Assembly: GCA_030594205.1 (NCBI GenBank)
Contig: JAUVFR010000004.1
Location: forward strand, 1-64,000
Origin: Methanobacteriota archaeon
Lineage (GTDB): Archaea > Thermoplasmatota > Thermoplasmata > RBG-16-68-12 > JAJISG01
Length of the DNA stretch: 64,000 bases
Direction of reading: 5' to 3'
The notes below the pieces were generated by a model. It saw only the letters and a list, made by a program, of their open reading frames with translations. It was not told where the DNA came from and ran no database searches. How positions within the stretch are numbered: position 1 is the first letter of the stretch; each line of letters opens with the position of its first letter. Shown here one piece after another: positions 42,214 to 51,287 of this stretch. Both the position numbers and the translations under genes were made by a program.

Positions 42214-43080
42214 CTACCGGAATTCTTGGATCAGCGCCTCAGCCTGCTCCTGGGACAGTCCGAGGGGTTGCTTGACCAAGGGGCCCCGGCTCAAGGCTGG
42301 TTCCTCTTCCTCGTAGGTCGCCTTGTCGACTCGGTAGAAGAGACCGATGGGGATCCTTTCACCCCATTCGTGGGCCTTTTCGTAGGCCGCGAGGAGATCC
42401 GACGTGTCGTGGTCCTCGTCCTCTAGCTTGTACACTCGCTCCCGGAAGAAGGGATACGTGTTCACTTTGTTGTACGTGACACAGGGAGAGAAGACGTCCA
42501 CCAAGGCGAACCCTTTGTGTCTGAGTCCGCCCTCGATCAGAGTCGCCATCTGTTTGGGATCCCCCGAGAAGCCCCTCGAAATGTATGAAGCCCCGGCGCT
42601 GAGCGCGAGGGCGATAGGGTTCACGGGCCACTCGATCGACCCCCAGGGGGTGGACTTGGTGACCATGCCCTTCTCGCTTGTAGGGGAGGCCTGCCCGGTG
42701 GTGAGCCCGTAAATCTCGTTGTTCATCACGATGTACGTGAGGTCGAAGTTCCGCCGCATCGCGTGGATGAAGTGGCCCAGCCCAATCCCGTAGCCGTCCC
42801 CGTCGCCCCCCGTCGCGATGACGGTCAGGTCCGGATTGGCGAGGCGGATCCCCGTGGCGACGGGCATGACCCGACCGTGGATGCCGTGGAAGCCGTAAGA
42901 CCGGAGGAAGTGGGGAAGGTTGGAGGAGCACCCGATGCCGGAGACCACCACAAGGTCCTTGGGATCGAGCTGGGTGGCCTGAACCGCCTTCAGCGTCGCG
43001 TTCAAGATCCCGAAGTCCCCGCAGCCAGGGCACCATGTCGGCTTGGTGTCCGACTTGATGACATGGACCTCAACGGCCAC
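42214..43080 (-). CDS. 2-oxoacid:ferredoxin oxidoreductase, beta subunit (second system)
   Basis: 288 residues. ThDP and [4Fe-4S]-binding subunit: TWCPGCGDFGILNA, SGIGCSSNLPHFLRSYGFHGIHGR, the ThDP motif GGDGDGYGIGLGHFIHAMRRN...NNEIYGLTTGQASPTS, and the distal cluster Cys in FSPCVTYNK. It pairs with the fused gamma-alpha subunit upstream (11-nt overlap). This two-subunit form is typical of archaeal OFOR/KOR and accepts various 2-oxoacids. Confidence 0.94.
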   Translation of the reverse strand: MAVEVHVIKSDTKPTWCPGCGDFGILNATLKAVQATQLDPKDLVVVSGIGCSSNLPHFLRSYGFHGIHGRVMPVATGIRLANPDLTVIATGGDGDGYGIGLGHFIHAMRRNFDLTYIVMNNEIYGLTTGQASPTSEKGMVTKSTPWGSIEWPVNPIALALSAGASYISRGFSGDPKQMATLIEGGLRHKGFALVDVFSPCVTYNKVNTYPFFRERVYKLEDEDHDTSDLLAAYEKAHEWGERIPIGLFYRVDKATYEEEEPALSRGPLVKQPLGLSQEQAEALIQEFR

Positions 43081-44818
43081 GCAACACCTCCTCGGCCTTC
43101 GCCACGATCTCGCGCGGGTAGAAGGGCTCTCCGTCGTATTTGCGCAGTGCGTGGCCTAGGGCGATCCCGGTCTCTGCGCGCAGCAGGCGGTGGAATTGGC
43201 CTGTGTAGTTGCCCTCGACCATGAGGGTCTCGGAGGCGGCCTCCAGGGCCCTCCTTGCCTCGTCCACACGGAGGGGCCAGAGGTCGAAGAACTCCAGGGA
43301 GTTGGCCGTGATGCCCGTGCCCTTCAGGATCTCCAGGGCATCTCGCACGGCGGCCTGGGTCGACCCCCAGGAGACAATCGTCAGGTCCGCGTCCTCGGGC
43401 CCCCACAGCTCCGGGGGTTTCATCTCGTTCAGGGCCGTCTCCAGCTTCCGCATCCGTTTCTCCATCATCCGGGTCCGGGTGTCCACATACTCCGGGAGAC
43501 CCGCCCGGATGTCGCTGATGAGCTCCCCTTTTTCGTCGTGCTCGTCGCTGCCGGCGATGAACATGAGGCCCGCCTGCCCGGGGAACGCGCGGGGGGAGAC
43601 CCCCGATTCGGTAATCTCGTACCGCCGGTAGCCCTCACCCCCGTCCTCCGCCACTAGGCCCCGGATGATGGGCACCTGGAAGTCTGGGGGCTCCACGGTT
43701 CGCCACATCTCCCCGAGGTAGAGGTCCGTCAGAATGAACACGGGGCACTGGTAGCTCTCGGCCAGGTTGAAGGCACGCCAGGCTGCCTCGTAGCACTCCT
43801 CAGGGCTCCGAGGAGCCAAGATGATGCGGGGGAAGTCGCCCTGGGAAGCGCCGAAGACCATCTGCAGGTCCCCTTGCTCCGTCTTCGTGGGCAGCCCGGT
43901 GGAGGGGCCAACCCGCTGAGCCTCCACGATGACCGCCGGGGTCTCCGTCATGCCGGCCAGGCCCGTGGCTTCCACCATGAGGGCGTAGCCACCCCCCGAG
44001 GTGGCGGTCATGGCTCGCGCCCCGGCGAAGTTGGCCCCGATGACGAGATTCATGGCGGCGAGTTCGTCCTCCGTCTGCTTGACGAGCACCCCGTAGTCCT
44101 TGGCGTGGGCTGCCATCCAATGCATGATGCCAGAGGCGGGCGTCATCGGGTACTGGGCAACCAGCTTGACCCCACCCGCGAGGGCGCCAAGGCAGAGGGA
44201 CTCGTGGCCGGACATGAGGAGTCGGCCCTCGCCGTTCGGGCGGAGAGCGAATTCGAAGGGCTTGTGTTGCTTCGCGGCGTGGCGGTAGCCCCGCTCAGCC
44301 ACGGTCTCGTTGAGCTTCACGATTTCCTCCCCCTTCCGGCCGAACATCTTCGCGAGGCTCCCGTGGAGGACCTTGAGATCGAGCCCCACGTGGTGTGCAA
44401 GTGCCCCCAGGGTGGCGACGTTCTGCATAAGGGGCTTCCCGCTCACGTCCATGGAGATGGCCTGGGCGGGCACGGGGAGGGACTGGACGCCTTCCGGGAG
44501 AATGCCCTCATCCAGGTCGTGTCGGTCGTTGTCGTGGATCACTCCTCCGGGGGCCGACAGAAGGGGGGCATGGACGTCGAGGGTCTGCTGATCTAGGCCT
44601 ATGAGGAGCTGAAACGTGTCCCCCTGAGAGTACCGTTTCTCGTTGGCTGCCCGAATCTGAAACCAGACGTGGCCTCCTCGGATGACCGACTGATAGCTCT
44701 CGTACGTGGTGACGTGGAGGCCGCTCCGGGCACACGCGATGGCGTAGACCTCGCCCGTCGAGGTGACCCCATCCCCGGCGGCGCCTCCAATCCGGATTGC
44801 GACGTCTCCCTCTGGCAT
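43070..44818 (-). CDS. 2-oxoacid:ferredoxin oxidoreductase, fused gamma-alpha subunit (second system)
   Basis: 582 residues. Residues 1-190 are the gamma domain (IRIGGAAGDGVTSTGEVYAIACARSGLHVTTYESYQSVIRGGHVWFQI). Residues 205-582 are the alpha domain ([82 protein letters not shown], and a C-terminal VEGNYTGQFHRLLR). The YPMTPAS motif replaces the YPITPSS of KorA. It is the first gene of a two-gene operon. Together with the KOR-Hdr-ETF operon, the organism has at least two ferredoxin-linked 2-oxoacid oxidases. Confidence 0.94.
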   Translation of the reverse strand: MPEGDVAIRIGGAAGDGVTSTGEVYAIACARSGLHVTTYESYQSVIRGGHVWFQIRAANEKRYSQGDTFQLLIGLDQQTLDVHAPLLSAPGGVIHDNDRHDLDEGILPEGVQSLPVPAQAISMDVSGKPLMQNVATLGALAHHVGLDLKVLHGSLAKMFGRKGEEIVKLNETVAERGYRHAAKQHKPFEFALRPNGEGRLLMSGHESLCLGALAGGVKLVAQYPMTPASGIMHWMAAHAKDYGVLVKQTEDELAAMNLVIGANFAGARAMTATSGGGYALMVEATGLAGMTETPAVIVEAQRVGPSTGLPTKTEQGDLQMVFGASQGDFPRIILAPRSPEECYEAAWRAFNLAESYQCPVFILTDLYLGEMWRTVEPPDFQVPIIRGLVAEDGGEGYRRYEITESGVSPRAFPGQAGLMFIAGSDEHDEKGELISDIRAGLPEYVDTRTRMMEKRMRKLETALNEMKPPELWGPEDADLTIVSWGSTQAAVRDALEILKGTGITANSLEFFDLWPLRVDEARRALEAASETLMVEGNYTGQFHRLLRAETGIALGHALRKYDGEPFYPREIVAKAEEVLRGR

Positions 44819-44984
44819 GGCACACCGCCTGGACGCTCGCCAGCCATCTCAATAGACCCAGGTCGGGTAAATACCTGTGGAATGGGGGCCAGGCAGCTTC
44901 CACCGCGGTTCCAACTCCGCCATGTCGTCAGATTCATAGATGGCCCCGCCTTATCGAGAGACCCCCAGCAGGAGGAGACAATAC

Positions 44985-47582
44985 ATGACCGCCGACGAAT
45001 CGTACCGGCTCCCAGGAAACGTGATTCCCGAAAAGTACACCCTCTCCCTGACCCCCGATTTGGAGGCATTCACCTTCCAGGGGGAGGCCGACATCGAGGT
45101 GGAAGTGAAGGAGGCCACATTGGCCATCTCGATGAACGCCGCAGAACTCGAGATCTCCGCTGCGTACGTCACCCTTGCCGACGAGAGCGTTCGGGAGCCT
45201 CAGGACGTGTCGCTGGACGAGGACTTAGAGCGGGTCACCCTGACGTTCGGCGAGACGCTCCCTCCCGGGCGGACCACGGTGTCCCTCCGCTTCTCGGGCA
45301 TCCTAAACGACCAGCTCCGGGGATTCTACCGCAGCCGATACACGACTCCCGAAGGGGAGGACCGTTACATGGCGACCACCCAGTTCGAGGCCACCGACGC
45401 CCGAAGGGCATTCCCCTGCTGGGACGAGCCTGCCCGCAAGGCAGCCTTCGACGTCACGCTCATCGTCCCCTCCGAACTCACCGCCTTCAGCAACACGCCC
45501 GTGGCGAGCGAGGTGGACTTGGGGGATGGAACGAAGGCGGTGCGATTCGCCGAAACCCCCCGCATGTCGACATATCTCCTCGCCTTCCTCGTCGGCGACC
45601 TGGCGACGGTGGAGGACTCCGCCAAGGGGGGGACCCTCGTGCGCATTGTGACCGTCCGAGGGAAGGAGGAGCTGGGGCGGTTTGCCTTGGAGAGCGCCCT
45701 GCGCATCCTCGACTACTTCGACGACTACTTCGGCATCCCGTACCCCCTCCCCAAACTCGACCACTTCGCCATCCCCGACTTCGCAGCGGGGGCGATGGAA
45801 AACTGGGGGGCCATCACCTACAGAGAGCGCGTCCTTCTCTTCGATCCACACGAATCGTCCACGATCACGCGCCAGTTCATCGTGGACGTCATGGCCCACG
45901 AGATCGCGCACATGTGGTTCGGCGACTTGGTGACCATGGAGTGGTGGGATGACCTGTGGCTCAACGAGAGCTTCGCCTCTTGGATCGGGACGAAGGCCGT
46001 GGCCGACCTCTATCCCGAGTGGAACATGTGGACCCAATTCCTGTACCAGGACACCGCCGGGGGTCTCACCTTGGACGGCCTCCGGAGCTCCCACCCCATC
46101 GAGGTGCCTGTCCACAACCCTGCGGAGATCCGGGAGATCTTCGATGCCATCAGCTACAACAAGGGGGCCAGCGTCCTCTGGATGCTGGAGAACTTCTTGG
46201 GGGAAGGGGCGTTCCGCAAGGGCCTCCGGGCGTACATGGACGCGCACGCGTATGGCAACGCCCGCACCGAGGACCTTTGGGAGGCTCTGGAGCGAGCGTC
46301 GGGCCGGCCGGTTCCAGCCTTGATGGCCAGCTGGCTTCGACAAACAGGATTTCCGCTACTCGAGGTGAAGAGCCACCGGGAGGACGGAGACCTTCGGGTA
46401 GATCTAACCCAATCGAGGTTCCTCTATGAGAACCTCGAAGGGTCGGCTGAGGACGACACTCTGTGGAAGGTACCCGTCACCATCCAGCGCGCCGACGCCG
46501 CGCCTATGTCGTTCCTCACGGAAGAGCGAACGGGACGTCAGAGGTTGCCATCCAAGAGGTCGAAGGGCCTCGACTGGTTCAAAGTGAACGCTGGACAGAC
46601 GGGGTTCTATCGCGTCAATTATCCACCGGAGGAATGGGAGCGCCTCTCCTCGGCTATCCAGACCCGCGGTCTCCCTGCCGTGGACCGTCTCGGGCTACAG
46701 AGTGACGCCTACGCCTTGATGCGCGCAGGCTATGTTCCAGCCACCCTCTACCTGTCCCTGACCCAAGCCTTCGCCGACGAGACGGACTCGACCCTATGGC
46801 GAGAAATCTCCGCCAACCTTCGGTCTTTTGAGGTCCTGATCGCCGACGAGGCCTACCTTCCGGAGTTCCAGTCCTACGTCCGCCGCCTCTTTCGGGGGCC
46901 GGCCGAACGCGCTGGTTGGGATGCCCCGCCTGACGAGGGGCACTTGGACGCCCTCATGAGAGGTGCCCTTCTGGGACGTCTCGGGGCGGTCGAAGACACG
47001 GCGACGATCCGGGAAGCCCTCAGTCGGTTCGGGACGTACCTGGAAGACCCGGCCTCCCTCTCTCCCGACCTGCGGGATGTCGTCTACCACATCGCAGGAC
47101 AGGAGGGAGGCGAGACGATCTACGAGACCCTCTGGCGGCTAGAGAGAGAGGCAGGATTGAATGAGGAAAAACTCCGACTCCTCACAGCCGTGACACGGCC
47201 CAAGACCGAGGAGCTGCTACAGAGAAGCCTCGATCGGTCCCTCCTCGAGGAGGAGGTGCGAATCCAGGACGCCGTGATCATGGTCGTCGGCGTGGGTGCG
47301 AATCGCCACGGGCGAGACCTCGCTTGGGACTTTCTGCGGGCGAACTGGGAGGAGTTCGATCGCCGCTACAGCAAGGGGGGCTTCGCTCTCGGGAGGCTGG
47401 TCAGCATCACCGACGCCTTCACCACCCCCGAGCGTGCCGAGGAAGTCGAGGCCTTCTTCAAGGCCCATCCGGCGCCCGCGGCCAAGCGGCGCATCCGGCA
47501 ATCCCTGGAACGAATCCGCCTCAACGGCCACTGGCTGGAGAGGAACAGAGAGGACCTGGCCGACTGGCTGTCCGACGCTTGA
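44985..47582 (+). CDS. M1-family aminopeptidase (tricorn-interacting factor F2/F3-like)
   Basis: 865-residue zinc aminopeptidase. The substrate-binding motif is GAMENWGAITYRE, and the zinc site is HEIAHMWFGDLVTMEWWDDLWLNESFASW (HExxH plus distal Glu). The N-terminal beta domain and C-terminal helical ERAP1-like domain give the full length. In Thermoplasma, F2/F3 trim peptides from tricorn protease. ATG 44985 has GGAGGAG 7 nt upstream. The longer frame from 44940 lies in the leader. Confidence 0.95.
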   Translation: MTADESYRLPGNVIPEKYTLSLTPDLEAFTFQGEADIEVEVKEATLAISMNAAELEISAAYVTLADESVREPQDVSLDEDLERVTLTFGETLPPGRTTVSLRFSGILNDQLRGFYRSRYTTPEGEDRYMATTQFEATDARRAFPCWDEPARKAAFDVTLIVPSELTAFSNTPVASEVDLGDGTKAVRFAETPRMSTYLLAFLVGDLATVEDSAKGGTLVRIVTVRGKEELGRFALESALRILDYFDDYFGIPYPLPKLDHFAIPDFAAGAMENWGAITYRERVLLFDPHESSTITRQFIVDVMAHEIAHMWFGDLVTMEWWDDLWLNESFASWIGTKAVADLYPEWNMWTQFLYQDTAGGLTLDGLRSSHPIEVPVHNPAEIREIFDAISYNKGASVLWMLENFLGEGAFRKGLRAYMDAHAYGNARTEDLWEALERASGRPVPALMASWLRQTGFPLLEVKSHREDGDLRVDLTQSRFLYENLEGSAEDDTLWKVPVTIQRADAAPMSFLTEERTGRQRLPSKRSKGLDWFKVNAGQTGFYRVNYPPEEWERLSSAIQTRGLPAVDRLGLQSDAYALMRAGYVPATLYLSLTQAFADETDSTLWREISANLRSFEVLIADEAYLPEFQSYVRRLFRGPAERAGWDAPPDEGHLDALMRGALLGRLGAVEDTATIREALSRFGTYLEDPASLSPDLRDVVYHIAGQEGGETIYETLWRLEREAGLNEEKLRLLTAVTRPKTEELLQRSLDRSLLEEEVRIQDAVIMVVGVGANRHGRDLAWDFLRANWEEFDRRYSKGGFALGRLVSITDAFTTPERAEEVEAFFKAHPAPAAKRRIRQSLERIRLNGHWLERNREDLADWLSDA

Positions 47583-47717
47583 GCGGATGGCGCTCGCTTC
47601 TCCACGCCTTGAGTTTAAAAAGCCGGGCCTCTGTATCCTCCACGCCTATGCGCCTCTGGCCCGGCCACGCATGCCCACCATCCCCACGGACCGAGGCAGG
47701 GGAGGGGGTGTGCCCTC

Positions 47718-48827
47718 ATGCCGATTAAGACGGTGGATCTCGACTCCGAAATCACACACCTTTCCATCCTCGATGAGAAGGGTCGGGTGGACGAAGAGCT
47801 GGAGCCTGACATTCCGGAGGAGGACCTCCTGGACCTCTTCAAAACGATGCTGCTCGTCCGGGAGTTCGACGAGCGGAAGGAAAAGTTGCAGCGACAGGGC
47901 CGGATCGGGACCTTTGCCCCAGTCCGCGGCCAAGAAGCCGCCCAGCTCGGGAGCATCTATGCCCTCCGGAAAACGGACTGGTTTGTGCCGTCCTTCCGGG
48001 AGACCGCCGCCACGATCTGGAGGGGGATGCGGCTGGAAGACGACCTAGTCTACACGGCCGGTTACGAGGAGGGCATCCGCTTCACGAAGGAGTCCCGGGA
48101 CCTCCCTATCGCCGTTCCGGTGGCCAGCCAGATTCCTCATGGCGTGGGGATTGCATGGGGCATCCAGCTGAAGGGCGCGGACGACGTCGTCCTCACCTTC
48201 TTCGGCGATGGGGCGACCAGCGAGGGGGACTTCCACGAAGCGCTGAACTTCGCCCAAGTATTCAGGCTTCCCGTGGTCTTTCTCTGCCAGAACAACCGGT
48301 GGGCCATCAGTGTCCCCCTCCACAAGCAGACCCACTCCAAGACCCTGGCCCAGAAGGGAATCGCCTACGGGATGCGGTCCCTCCAGGTGGACGGCAACGA
48401 CATCTTGGCCGTCTATGTAGCCACCCGGGAGGCGATCGAACGCGCGCGGAAGGGGAAAGGCCCGACCTTCATCGAGGCACTCACGTATCGTCTGAGCTTT
48501 CACACCACGGCGGACGACCCCACGAAATACCGGCCCGCCGACGAAGTAAAGGAATGGGAGAAGCGGGATCCTCTCCCCCGGTTCCAGGAGTACCTCATCA
48601 AGCGGGGGCACCTCGACAGGGATATGGTCAAGAACTGGACCACGGCGGCTGTCATCGAGGTGGACCACGCAGTGGAGCGCTTCGAGAGACGGCTGGATGG
48701 GATGGGTCGGGACCCCGACGCCATCTTCGAGCACGCCTACGCCAAGAACCCCCCATACGTGGAGCGGCAGCGCCGTGAGGTGGAGGACTGGGTTCGCGCC
48801 CGTCGTGAGGAGGGAGGAGGGGAGTAA
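47718..48827 (+). CDS. 2-oxoacid dehydrogenase E1 component, alpha subunit
   Basis: 369 residues. The ThDP-dependent E1 alpha of pyruvate/branched-chain 2-oxoacid dehydrogenases. ThDP motif GDGATSEGDFHEALNFAQVFRLPVVFLCQNN; the phosphorylation-loop-like YRLSFHTTADDPTKYR matches E1 alpha. The E1 beta gene follows at once. E2 and E3 are not in this window, an odd arrangement compared with the usual four-gene operon. A TTTAAAAAG box at 47614-47622 implies a leader of about 70 nt. Confidence 0.94.
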   Translation: MPIKTVDLDSEITHLSILDEKGRVDEELEPDIPEEDLLDLFKTMLLVREFDERKEKLQRQGRIGTFAPVRGQEAAQLGSIYALRKTDWFVPSFRETAATIWRGMRLEDDLVYTAGYEEGIRFTKESRDLPIAVPVASQIPHGVGIAWGIQLKGADDVVLTFFGDGATSEGDFHEALNFAQVFRLPVVFLCQNNRWAISVPLHKQTHSKTLAQKGIAYGMRSLQVDGNDILAVYVATREAIERARKGKGPTFIEALTYRLSFHTTADDPTKYRPADEVKEWEKRDPLPRFQEYLIKRGHLDRDMVKNWTTAAVIEVDHAVERFERRLDGMGRDPDAIFEHAYAKNPPYVERQRREVEDWVRARREEGGGE

Positions 48828-49811
48828 GTGGCCGGCGTGACCATGGTCCAGGCCCTGAACCAGGCCATGCGGGAGGAGATGGCCCGAGACGAGACCGTCC
48901 TACTCCTGGGCGAGGATGTGGGAGTGGATGGCGGCATCTTTCGCGTCAGCGATGGGCTTCTCGACGAGTTCGGTGAGAAGCGAGTCGTGGACACCCCGCT
49001 GTCGGAGGTGGCCATCGTCGGGTCGGCCATCGGCCTCGCCCTCTACGGCTTCCGTCCTATCGCCGAACTGCAATTCAGCGGCTTCTCCTACCAGGCCTTC
49101 CACCAGGTGGAGGGTCATGTCTCTCGGTACCGGAAGCGGAGCCAGGGTCGCTACACCGTTCCTCTCGTTATCCGGATGCCCTACGGAGCCGGCGTGCGGG
49201 CCCTGGAGCACCACTCGGAGAGCCGGGAGGCATATTACGCCCACACGCCGGGCCTGAAGGTCGTGATCCCCCGCTCGCCTCGGAAGGCCTGGGAACTGCT
49301 CAAGGCCTCCATCCGTGACCCGGACCCGGTGGTCTTCATGGAGCCCAAGGGCCTCTATCGACGGGGGCGGGAGGAGCTGCCCAAGGACCGCCGGAAGGTC
49401 CCGGCCTTGGACGGTGCGGAAATCGTCCAGGAGGGGGAGGACATCACCGTGGTCGCCTACGGGGCCATGCTATATCGGGCGATGGAGGCGGTGAAGACCC
49501 TCGAGCGGGAGGACGTGGTCAACGCGGAGATCATCGATCTCCAGATGATCGCCCCGCTAGACAGCGATACAGTCAACGCGTCCGTCCAGAAGACCGGGCG
49601 AGCGGTGGTCATCCACGAAGCGCCTCGAACCCTGGGGGTCGGCGCGGAGATTGCCGCGCGCATCACGGAGGAGTCGTTTCTGAGCCTCGAGGCGCCGGTC
49701 AAGCGCATCACGGGCTACGATGTCCAGGTTCCCATGTTTGCACGGGAACAGCTCTACTTACCGAGTGAGGAGCGGATCCTGCAGGGAATGCGGGATACGT
49801 TGGCCTTCTAA
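48828..49811 (+). CDS. 2-oxoacid dehydrogenase E1 component, beta subunit
   Basis: 327 residues. E1 beta with MVQALNQAMREEMARDETVLLLGEDVGVDGGIFRVSDGLLDEFGEKRVVDTPLSE, GIRPIAELQFSGFSYQA-like region, PYGAGVRALEHHSESREAYYAHTPGLKVVIPRSPRKAWELLKASI, and the C-terminal transketolase domain (ITVVAYGAMLYRAMEAV). GTG 48828 follows the E1 alpha stop directly, with a GGAGGGAGGAGGGGAG purine run as ribosome-binding site. Confidence 0.95.
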   Translation: MAGVTMVQALNQAMREEMARDETVLLLGEDVGVDGGIFRVSDGLLDEFGEKRVVDTPLSEVAIVGSAIGLALYGFRPIAELQFSGFSYQAFHQVEGHVSRYRKRSQGRYTVPLVIRMPYGAGVRALEHHSESREAYYAHTPGLKVVIPRSPRKAWELLKASIRDPDPVVFMEPKGLYRRGREELPKDRRKVPALDGAEIVQEGEDITVVAYGAMLYRAMEAVKTLEREDVVNAEIIDLQMIAPLDSDTVNASVQKTGRAVVIHEAPRTLGVGAEIAARITEESFLSLEAPVKRITGYDVQVPMFAREQLYLPSEERILQGMRDTLAF

Positions 49812-49832
49812 AGGAGAACCGAGTCGGTCGGT

Positions 49833-50960
49833 ATGACAGGGACAAGTCTCGTGTACGTCGAAGCGGAGGGGAGCCCCAGGGACGTCGGCGGGGCCCACGG
49901 CCGCGAGGCCGGAGACCTCATCAGGCGGAACCTGGACCTCTACTTCCACCGCTTCGAGGCCGAGTGGGGCCTCCCGAAGGAGGAAGTCTTGGACAGGGCT
50001 CGCCGCTACGAGGAGGTGGTCGCCAAGGCGGAACCGGATTATCTGGAAGCGCTCCGGGGGGTCGCCGAGGGCTCTGGCCTACCCGAAGCGGAGGTCCTGG
50101 CCCTCAACCTCCGGTACGAGATTGTGTACAGTGAATCTTCCCGACGGGGATTGGACTTGGCGGACGACCGGCTTCCCAGCGGATGCACATCCCTCGCCCT
50201 GCTCCCCCACCGGACCGTCGGCGCCCACCTTCTGATGGCCCAGAATTGGGACTGGATTCCCGGCATCAAAGCCGTGGTCGTGAAGTATCGCCTCGATGGG
50301 GGCCCCACCGTCCTGGCCTTCACGGAGGCGGGCATCGTAGGCCCAAAGATCGGCCTCAATTCCGCAGGCCTCGGCCTGCTCATCAACGGGATGCTTTCCG
50401 ACCAGGACAACTGGGAACGGTTCGGGGTTCCCTTCCATGTCCGTTGCTGGCAGATCCTGCGGTGCGAGACCCTGGATGCCGCGGCCCGGGTGGTGCGCGA
50501 TTCCCTGGGATCCTGCTCCGCGAACTTCGTCCTCGGCCAGGCCCGCGGGAACTATTCGCAGATTCTCGACCTCGAATCCTCCCCCGTCGGCACGACGGAA
50601 GTGGCGCCCTCGGAGGGCGTGCTCACCCACGCCAACCACTTCCACAACCCGGATGCTTTGGGTATCTGGCAGCCCCTGATCTACGAGAAGACTTCCACCT
50701 TCGAACGGCAGGAACGCATCGACGAGCTCCTCCCACGTGGCTCGACGAAAGAGCTGGCTATTCCGGACATCCAGGCAATGCTTCAGGACCATGAGAACGC
50801 CCCCAAGTCCCTCTGCCGACACCCCATGACCGAGTTGCCAGAGGAAGAACGGTATCAGACCGTCGTCTCTGCAATCATGGACGTGGACGCGCGACGATTC
50901 CTCATCGCCCACGGGCCCCCGTGCGAGACTGAATACCTCGAGTATTCCTTGGAAACGTAG
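49833..50960 (+). CDS. C45-family acyltransferase/N-terminal-nucleophile hydrolase-like protein
   Basis: 375 residues. It resembles acyl-CoA:6-aminopenicillanate acyltransferase (peptidase C45): SPRDVGGAHGREAGDLIRRNL at the N-terminus, SGCTSLALLPHRTVGAHLLMAQNWDWIPGI around the nucleophilic Cys (about residue 118), and GIVGPKIGLNSAGLGLLINGM, LTHANHFHNP later. In the fungal enzyme autocleavage before the Cys activates it; here the site would be G-C. The natural reaction is unknown, probably amide hydrolysis or acyl transfer. It starts 21 nt after E1 beta. Confidence 0.88.
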   Translation: MTGTSLVYVEAEGSPRDVGGAHGREAGDLIRRNLDLYFHRFEAEWGLPKEEVLDRARRYEEVVAKAEPDYLEALRGVAEGSGLPEAEVLALNLRYEIVYSESSRRGLDLADDRLPSGCTSLALLPHRTVGAHLLMAQNWDWIPGIKAVVVKYRLDGGPTVLAFTEAGIVGPKIGLNSAGLGLLINGMLSDQDNWERFGVPFHVRCWQILRCETLDAAARVVRDSLGSCSANFVLGQARGNYSQILDLESSPVGTTEVAPSEGVLTHANHFHNPDALGIWQPLIYEKTSTFERQERIDELLPRGSTKELAIPDIQAMLQDHENAPKSLCRHPMTELPEEERYQTVVSAIMDVDARRFLIAHGPPCETEYLEYSLET

Positions 50961-50974
50961 GCCGCGCGGTGCCC

Positions 50975-51286
50975 TCAGTCGAGAACCACGTACACGGCAT
51001 CGCCCTCTACCTCAACAGGATAGGTCCGCAGAGCCTCCTCCGCAGGAGGGCTGACCGCCTCCCCCGTCTCCACGTCGAATTGCGACAGGTGCAGGGGACA
51101 TCGCACTTCCTCCCCTGTCAAGAAGCCTATGGCAAGCTCCGCGAAGGCGTGAGTGCAAATCCCGTCGAGGACATGAAGCGTCCCCTCGAGGTTGACGAGG
51201 ATGAGTTGCCGTCCGTCGACCTGCAGGCCGTGGATGCGACCCGCCTCGAACTCATCGAACGTGCCGATGGGAACCCGTTTCGCCAT
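50975..51286 (-). CDS. Rieske-type ferredoxin of the suf operon
   Basis: 103-residue [2Fe-2S] protein with intact ligands: CTHAFAEL (C-x-H) and CPLHLSQF (C-x2-H). The rest is standard (FDEFEAGRIHGLQVDGRQLILVNLEGTLHVLDGI). It is the fourth gene of the sufC-sufB-sufD operon, 1 nt after the sufD stop, and could donate electrons for cluster assembly. It is the functional contrast to the His-less paralog at 4660-4977. Confidence 0.93.
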   Translation of the reverse strand: MAKRVPIGTFDEFEAGRIHGLQVDGRQLILVNLEGTLHVLDGICTHAFAELAIGFLTGEEVRCPLHLSQFDVETGEAVSPPAEEALRTYPVEVEGDAVYVVLD

Positions 51287-51287
51287 C

